A stretch of 48,943 bases of DNA from Clostridia bacterium (GTDB lineage Bacteria > Bacillota > Clostridia > Oscillospirales > Acutalibacteraceae), in NCBI GenBank assembly GCA_017938985.1, contig JAGBAK010000067.1, positions 1 to 48,943 of the forward strand, in the 5' to 3' direction. Every line of letters begins with the position of its first letter. Position 1 is the first letter of the stretch. This document shows positions 42,669 through 48,943 of the stretch, in pieces. The position numbers were made by a program, and so were the translations under genes. The notes under the pieces were generated by a model. The model saw only the letters and a list, made by a program, of their open reading frames with translations. It ran no database searches and was not told the origin of the DNA.

Positions 42669-44093
42669 TCAATCACAGAGTTCGCCTCTGAGTATCCACG
42701 TCAAGGACTCTGTAACCTTAACGTTTCTGAACGAACCGATAACTGAAATATCTGCAGGGAACTCAATAATAATATTCCCTTCGGTTCTTCCTTCTATCAA
42801 ACCGCCTTTGCTGACACTCTCACAAAGCACTCTGTAGGTTTTGCCGACCATTGAAGCCGTTCTCTTTGCGGCAACCTTTTCCTGAGCATCAAGCAACTCT
42901 CTGAACCATTTTCCTTTTTCCTCTCTTGAAACAGGGTCGGGCATTGCCGCAGCTTTTGTTCCCTCTCTCGGTGAAAAAATGAAAGTGAACATTGAAGTAA
43001 AGTTCGCCTGCTCAACAAGAGTTACGGTTTCGCTGAATTCCTCATAAGTTTCACCCGGGAAACCGACTATAACGTCGCTTGTAACCGAAAGTTCGGGCAT
43101 AAGCGAATAAGCATATTCAAGCAAACCGAGATATTTCTCTCTTGTGTAGCGTCTGTTCATTGCATCAAGCACCCTGTTGCTTCCGCTCTGGAAAGGCAGA
43201 TGCAGGTGCTTTGCAACCTTTTCGCATTTTGCCATTGTCTCAAGCAGCTCGTGAGTGCAATCCTTGGGGTGAGACGTCATAAAGCGGATTATGAAATCGC
43301 CGTCAATTGCGTTGAGTTCACGCAGAAGCTGCGAAAAATTGCATCCGTAATCGGGATATTTGCCGTATGAATTGACATTCTGACCAAGCAGGGTTATTTC
43401 TTTGTATCCCTTTGCAACAAGCTCCTTCGCCTCGGCGATAATCAACTCGGGGTCGCGGCTTCTTTCTCTGCCTCTGACGTAAGGCACAATGCAGTAGGTG
43501 CAGAAATTGTTGCAGCCGTACATAACGGGAATCCACGCTTTGAAATCGCTGTCACGGTGAAGCGGCATATCCTCAACAATAACTCCGTCCTCATCGGGAA
43601 GCTCATAAATCTTTTTGCCTGCGCTCAGGCTTTTATAAAGAAATTCGGGCAGCCTGTGAATAACGTGTGTGCCGAAAACTATATCAACAAACGGATAGCT
43701 TGTCCTTATCTTTTTTGCAACTCTCTCCTGCTGCATCATACAGCCGCAGAGAAGAATTTTCATATCTTTTTTTGCAGCCTTAATATTCTTCAGCGCACCG
43801 ACGTTACCAAAAACCCTGTCCTCTGCGTGCTCACGGATTGCACAGGTGTTATAAAGCACAAGGTCGGCTTCTTCAAGCTCTTCGGTCATCACGTAACCCA
43901 TCTGCTCAAGCATACCCTTTAAACGTTCGCCGTCGGCAACGTTGCCCTGACAGCCGTAGGTATGAACAAAAGCTTTGGGTGCGCTCTCAAATCTTTGCTG
44001 AACAAGACTTGCAGCAAGAGCGGTGAACTCCTTCTGCCTTGCTGATTCTTCGGCAGAAACGCTGATTTTAAGTTTATCCGAACCAACAGACAA
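42669..44093 (-). CDS. miaB: tRNA methylthiotransferase MiaB
   Basis: The 474-residue radical-SAM enzyme has an N-terminal MTTase domain with conserved Cys in HTYGCQGNVADGERL, LYNTCAIREHAEDRV and LCGCMMQ. The radical-SAM motif CNNFCTYCIVPYVRGRERSR follows, and a TRAM domain ends the protein (VLCESVSKGG...GRTEGNIIIEF). It adds methylthio groups at C2 of i6A37 in tRNA, acting after MiaA, which is encoded at 36518. The start is TTG at 44093 with GGAGGAGTATAGCT before it. The upstream region carries a bidirectional terminator. Confidence 0.97.
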   Translation of the reverse strand: MSVGSDKLKISVSAEESARQKEFTALAASLVQQRFESAPKAFVHTYGCQGNVADGERLKGMLEQMGYVMTEELEEADLVLYNTCAIREHAEDRVFGNVGALKNIKAAKKDMKILLCGCMMQQERVAKKIRTSYPFVDIVFGTHVIHRLPEFLYKSLSAGKKIYELPDEDGVIVEDMPLHRDSDFKAWIPVMYGCNNFCTYCIVPYVRGRERSRDPELIIAEAKELVAKGYKEITLLGQNVNSYGKYPDYGCNFSQLLRELNAIDGDFIIRFMTSHPKDCTHELLETMAKCEKVAKHLHLPFQSGSNRVLDAMNRRYTREKYLGLLEYAYSLMPELSVTSDVIVGFPGETYEEFSETVTLVEQANFTSMFTFIFSPREGTKAAAMPDPVSREEKGKWFRELLDAQEKVAAKRTASMVGKTYRVLCESVSKGGLIEGRTEGNIIIEFPADISVIGSFRNVKVTESLTWILRGELCD

Positions 44094-44136
44094 AGCTATA
44101 CTCCTCCAATTTTAAGCATATATTTTATTATATAAT

Positions 44137-44182
44137 AAAGCGCCGCATTATTCAAGTAAAAAATGAATAATGTGACGCTTTT
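44137..44182. terminator. Bidirectional terminator before miaB
   Basis: AAAGCGCCGCATTATTCA pairs with TGAATAATGTGACGCTTT (one mismatch) around a short A-rich loop. T-runs on the plus side and A-runs on the minus side suit termination of the DUF3006 transcript. Confidence 0.8.
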
Positions 44183-44207
44183 TTAATATTTTTTATATCC
44201 GCTTTTA

Positions 44208-44429
44208 TTACTCTTCATCAAAAAGAGCTTCTGTGAAAGCAAACATCTCTTCCCTGCGCTTTTCGGTCTCATAACCGCTGGCAATGTAACCGCCGTTACC
44301 GTCGGAAATAATTATGCTGCCTTCTTTGAATTCGCCCTTGATATCAGAAACCGCAATGCTGAAAATATTACCGAAATCGTCAATGCAAACAGCAAAACCG
44401 TTAACAATTCTGTCAATGCTCAAAAACAT
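44208..44429 (-). CDS. DUF3006-family small protein
   Basis: ATG 44429 (MFLSIDRIVNGFAVCIDDFG) follows a GAGGTGATACAA site; an in-frame GTG three codons upstream is less likely. The 73-residue protein matches the DUF3006 pattern: SIDRI, then FAVCIDDFGNIFSI, then EGSIIISDGNGGYIAS and a charged C-terminal helix. Function is unknown; the small beta-barrel is found widely in Firmicutes. It is 64 bp downstream of spo0A and is followed by a terminator. Confidence 0.8.
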   Translation of the reverse strand: MFLSIDRIVNGFAVCIDDFGNIFSIAVSDIKGEFKEGSIIISDGNGGYIASGYETEKRREEMFAFTEALFDEE

Positions 44430-44493
44430 TTGTATCACCTCAAAACGAGTATATCACAAACAATCGGTTTTGTCTATCGCAATTGAAGATTTA

Positions 44494-45252
44494 TCATACG
44501 GTACGCATCTGTAATTTGAGATTATCGCTTATCATTGCAATAAATTCGCTGTTGGTAGGTTTGCCGCGTTCATTCTGAATCGTGTAGCCAAAATAAGAAC
44601 TGAGCACGTCAACGTCTCCCCTGTCCCATGCAACCTCAATGGCGTGACGAATCGCTCTCTCAACTCTTGACGGCGTGGTTTTGAAAGTCTTTGCAACCGT
44701 GGGGTAAAGGATTTTTGTGACAGAACTGATCATCTCGCTGTCTGTAACCGAAAGTATTATTGCCTGGCGCAGATACTGATAGCCTCTGATATGTGCAGGT
44801 ACGCCGATCTGATGCATAATTCTGCTGACCACAACCTCAAGGTCTTTTACACCGTTTTTGCTGACCGAATTATTGTGAATGCTCGCAAACTGAATAATAC
44901 GTTCAGCGAGCATTTCGGGATTGAACGGTTTAAGGAAATAATAATCGGCTCCGCCCGAAAGAATTTCATTTTCAATCCGCTCGTTATCGGTTGACGAAAG
45001 CACCATAACCATAGGCTGCTTTTCAAGGTGAAGAGATTTCATTTCACGCAGCACGCCAAGGGCATCAAGATGAGCCATAAAACTGTCAATCAGCAAAACA
45101 TCGGGACATTCCGACCTGAGACGTTCAATTACCTTTGCACCGTCTTTGACCACGGTTGAAACCTCACAGTTATTGGAACGCAGAACACCTGCAAGCTCGT
45201 GAAGTGATTCACTGCCGTCTTCGGTCAGCATAACTTTCAACATTTTTCTCAT
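44494..45252 (-). CDS. spo0A: Sporulation master regulator Spo0A
   Basis: The 252-residue protein has an N-terminal receiver domain (about residues 4-120) with the acidic pocket in MLTEDGSES, phosphorylated Asp in VLLIDSFMAHLDAL, and Lys in FLKPFNP. The C-terminal DNA-binding domain has HQIGVPAHIRGYQYLRQAI, TPSRVERAIRHAIEVAWDRG and NSEFIAMISDNLKL, diagnostic for Spo0A. Phosphorylated Spo0A binds 0A boxes and starts sporulation. The ATG follows CGGAGGTAAAAAGT. Its upstream 330 bp contain repeated TTTGTCAC elements; the usual upstream gene spoIVB is absent, replaced by a mobile element. Confidence 0.98.
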   Translation of the reverse strand: MRKMLKVMLTEDGSESLHELAGVLRSNNCEVSTVVKDGAKVIERLRSECPDVLLIDSFMAHLDALGVLREMKSLHLEKQPMVMVLSSTDNERIENEILSGGADYYFLKPFNPEMLAERIIQFASIHNNSVSKNGVKDLEVVVSRIMHQIGVPAHIRGYQYLRQAIILSVTDSEMISSVTKILYPTVAKTFKTTPSRVERAIRHAIEVAWDRGDVDVLSSYFGYTIQNERGKPTNSEFIAMISDNLKLQMRTV

Positions 45253-45567
45253 ACTTTTTACCTCCGTAAATATTATGTGACAAATTATTTATGTTTTAAT
45301 TTTTCGGCGATTATTTGTCACTGTTTTCACGAAGATGTTACCACAAGCGGCGATAATAGTCAATATGTTCCAAAAATATTTATACTATTTTTGTCGCAAT
45401 ATTCGACTTTGACTCTCATTTTTGTCACCTTTCGGGGCGATATTTTTATTTTTCGGCTGCATTTTTGCCTCTGAAAGACCGCACAAAAATATCATTTTCT
45501 ATGCGTTACACAGCAAAAAGAACCCACCCGAGAGGGCGGTCCAATAAAACAGTATATTGTTTTCGGG

Positions 45568-45582
<15 letters not shown>
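45253..45582. other. spo0A upstream region up to the mobile-element border
   Basis: No gene is visible in these 330 bp. They contain a perfect inverted pair GTGACAAAT (45278-45286) and ATTTGTCAC (45313-45321), TTTGTCGCAA near 45389-45399 and TTTTTGTCACC near 45419-45429. These resemble the 0A-box core (TTTGTCGAA, TTGNCGAA). Near 45527-45536 a CCC-GAGA-GGG mini-hairpin is seen, close to where the mobile element probably ends. Confidence 0.55.
45278..45321. promoter_or_regulatory. Inverted 0A-box-like pair upstream of spo0A
   Basis: GTGACAAAT and ATTTGTCAC form a perfect 9-bp inverted pair, 26 bp before the spo0A start codon. Two further TTTGTC copies follow upstream, all in the orientation of the second element. 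Spo0A autoregulation through such sites is known in Bacillus; binding here is inferred. Confidence 0.5.
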
Positions 45583-47675
<2,093 letters not shown>

Positions 47676-47703
47676 ATATGAATTGTCCTTTCTGTTTGGT
47701 GGT

Positions 47704-47730
47704 GGCAAGTTCCCAATTTGGGAACTTGCC
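47704..47730. repeat. Perfect 13-bp inverted repeat upstream of the TnpW-like gene
   Basis: GGCAAGTTCCCAA and TTGGGAACTTGCC are separated by one T, giving a near-seamless 27-bp palindrome. It lies 29 bp upstream of the TnpW-like start and 33 bp from the relaxase stop. It may be an operator, a terminator of the relaxase gene, or a structural transfer site. Confidence 0.7.
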
Positions 47731-47762
47731 GGATGGGAACGGAAACGAATCGAAGGGAATGA

Positions 47763-48943
47763 TTATCGTTCCTGTTCTTTCTTGTGTTCGATTTTTCTGC
47801 CAAGGGTCTGTTCGAGATTGTGGCGAATGGTATCAAGGCGCTGCGCTTCTTCCTTGGCGGTCTGGTACTGGTTGTACAGCTCGTTTTTCTCTTTGATGAG
47901 CTGTTCCACTTCCGTCTGCAACGCCTTGTGGCTCGGCAGCTTCTTCAAGCTCTTGGAGTCAAAATATCGTTTGGCGGCGTTCAGAATGATGAAGTCGCTG
48001 TCATGCTCGTCACGATATTTCTGACGAGCTTTGTCATTCTTGCAGGCTTTCAGTTCGTCAACCACATATTTGGTTTTGAGGTAGTTCAGCACATTATTAC
48101 GAAGTTCTTTCTTTTCTGCGATAGCAGCTTCCACGGTTTTCATTTCGGTGCGAATATCGCTCAGCTTCTCATGGGCGGCATCACAGGCGGCTGCCAGTTC
48201 TTCGGGAGAATCAAATCCCATTTCCTGATACAACAGATAGGCTCGGCTGGCGTTTTTGAGATTGTGTTTCTTTGCCCAATGCTCGTAACCTTTGCCTTTC
48301 TCTTTTGCGGCGTTTACATCCACCATGCGGCTGACGGTGTTCTGCTGATTAACACGGTCTTGAATGGTCGGTGCAGAATGGGCGGGTTCAGCTTTCGCCC
48401 TCACTCGTTTTGCGTTTCTGACAAAGATAGCGAACACAGCAGCTTTATCAAAATCATCGCCCAGCTTTCGTGCTGTGATAGGCTTTGTGCGGTCGGGCGT
48501 GAGGTAGGACAATCGCCCTCGGCTCTCCTTGACAGTAATGCCACGGCGGAGAAGTTTTTCAGCGAAATCCTCAAAGCTGACTGCATCGGAAAGTGCCCTG
48601 CGGATTTCTTCACGAAGCTTGTCTTTGTCGGTTTCAAACTTGGTCTGTTTGACCGGCAAGTCCTGTTCGGCAAGAACAGCATTTTCTTCATCCAGTGCAA
48701 GCTGTCCTTTCTTCTTTGCCCAATACTCACGCTCGGTCACTCTTGTCTTGCTTCCGTTCAGCAGATCAATCTGATACAGACCTGCATCGTGGCACATCTC
48801 CATGACATCGGCACGAAAATATTCCATAGCTGCGTTGGTGCATCGGTGTTTCATGCCCGGTTGAGTATCGCAGGGTCTGTCCATATACGGCATGAACGGA
48901 ACTTCTTCAATTCTCAAAGAATTGATAACGATGTGTACATGAA
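47763..48943 (-). CDS. Relaxase/mobilization protein, N-terminus beyond window
   Basis: The frame is open to the right edge of the window, so the N-terminus with the catalytic Tyr is missing; 393 residues are visible. The first visible ones, HVHIVINSLRIEEVPF, contain the HxH histidine motif III of MobA/VirD2-type relaxases. A domain including TEREYWAKKKGQ and RRGITVKESRGRLSYLTPD follows, then a long charged coiled coil to the C-terminus (about the last 150 residues). The relaxase would nick the element at oriT for mobilization. It is followed by the TnpW-like and serine recombinase genes in the same direction, the layout of Tn4451-type mobilizable elements. Confidence 0.85.
   Translation of the reverse strand, partial: HVHIVINSLRIEEVPFMPYMDRPCDTQPGMKHRCTNAAMEYFRADVMEMCHDAGLYQIDLLNGSKTRVTEREYWAKKKGQLALDEENAVLAEQDLPVKQTKFETDKDKLREEIRRALSDAVSFEDFAEKLLRRGITVKESRGRLSYLTPDRTKPITARKLGDDFDKAAVFAIFVRNAKRVRAKAEPAHSAPTIQDRVNQQNTVSRMVDVNAAKEKGKGYEHWAKKHNLKNASRAYLLYQEMGFDSPEELAAACDAAHEKLSDIRTEMKTVEAAIAEKKELRNNVLNYLKTKYVVDELKACKNDKARQKYRDEHDSDFIILNAAKRYFDSKSLKKLPSHKALQTEVEQLIKEKNELYNQYQTAKEEAQRLDTIRHNLEQTLGRKIEHKKEQER

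Noticed and set aside
45527-45536. CCC-GAGA-GGG hairpin as a terminator
   Set aside because: The stem is only 3 bp and there is no T-run; too weak to call as a feature.

Overview
The window looks like a chromosome segment from a spore-forming Clostridia member (Bacillota), probably of the Oscillospirales/Ruminococcaceae kind. The evidence is Spo0A, SepF, DivIVA-type proteins, an ECF-transporter S component, split transketolase subunits, strong GGAGG ribosome binding sites and a mutS-mutL-miaA...sepF-divIVA-lspA-rluD cluster. No rRNA, tRNA or CRISPR array was seen. Assignments come from reading motifs by eye; no database search was possible.

Left accessory region (1 to about 11.5 kb). A leftward three-gene operon encodes a large SNF2/DEAH-type helicase, a MoxR-like AAA+ ATPase and a zinc-metallopeptidase/VWA-type protein that runs off the left edge. 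It is followed by a rightward AbiEi-like regulator with no AbiEii toxin beside it, a leftward 1207-residue TPR protein with a probable PIN domain, and a 58-residue excisionase-like HTH protein with no integrase after it. A structured, gene-free stretch of about 360 bp ends the region. This looks like the remains or the cargo of an integrative element or defence island.

Transition region (11.5 to 15.6 kb). All genes point left: an AraC/GyrI-like regulator, a methyltransferase, a pyridoxamine-phosphate-oxidase-like protein, a hypothetical gene broken in an A10 tract, a HAD phosphatase, a GH3 glycosidase reduced to its two ends, and a small hypothetical protein.

Metabolic and core region (15.9 to 45.3 kb). 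It holds cstA; an acyl-CoA ligase with a PlsC acyltransferase; an ECF sigma factor with a small membrane partner; an SDR and an Old-Yellow-Enzyme-type flavoprotein, both rightward with their own promoters; an ECF S component behind a leader with a terminator/antiterminator arrangement; DUF3842 and an orphan class I fumarase beta subunit; a coiled-coil DivIVA-like protein; a membrane-anchored propeller-like protein; a split transketolase; a Cof-type phosphatase; and then the cell-division/tRNA/mismatch-repair cluster rluD, lspA, divIVA, sepF, yggS, an HlyD-like gene, miaA, mutL, mutS, a ylbF-like gene and miaB. DUF3006 and spo0A follow.

Right accessory region (45.5 kb to the end). A mobilizable element of the Tn4451/TnpX type lies directly upstream of spo0A, where spoIVB is normally found. 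In leftward order it has a relaxase (cut by the right edge), a TnpW-like protein and a large serine recombinase, with two striking perfect palindromes.

The most interesting leads are the helicase/AAA/metallopeptidase operon, the TPR-PIN protein, the leader of the ECF S-component gene, and the mobile element beside the spo0A control region.
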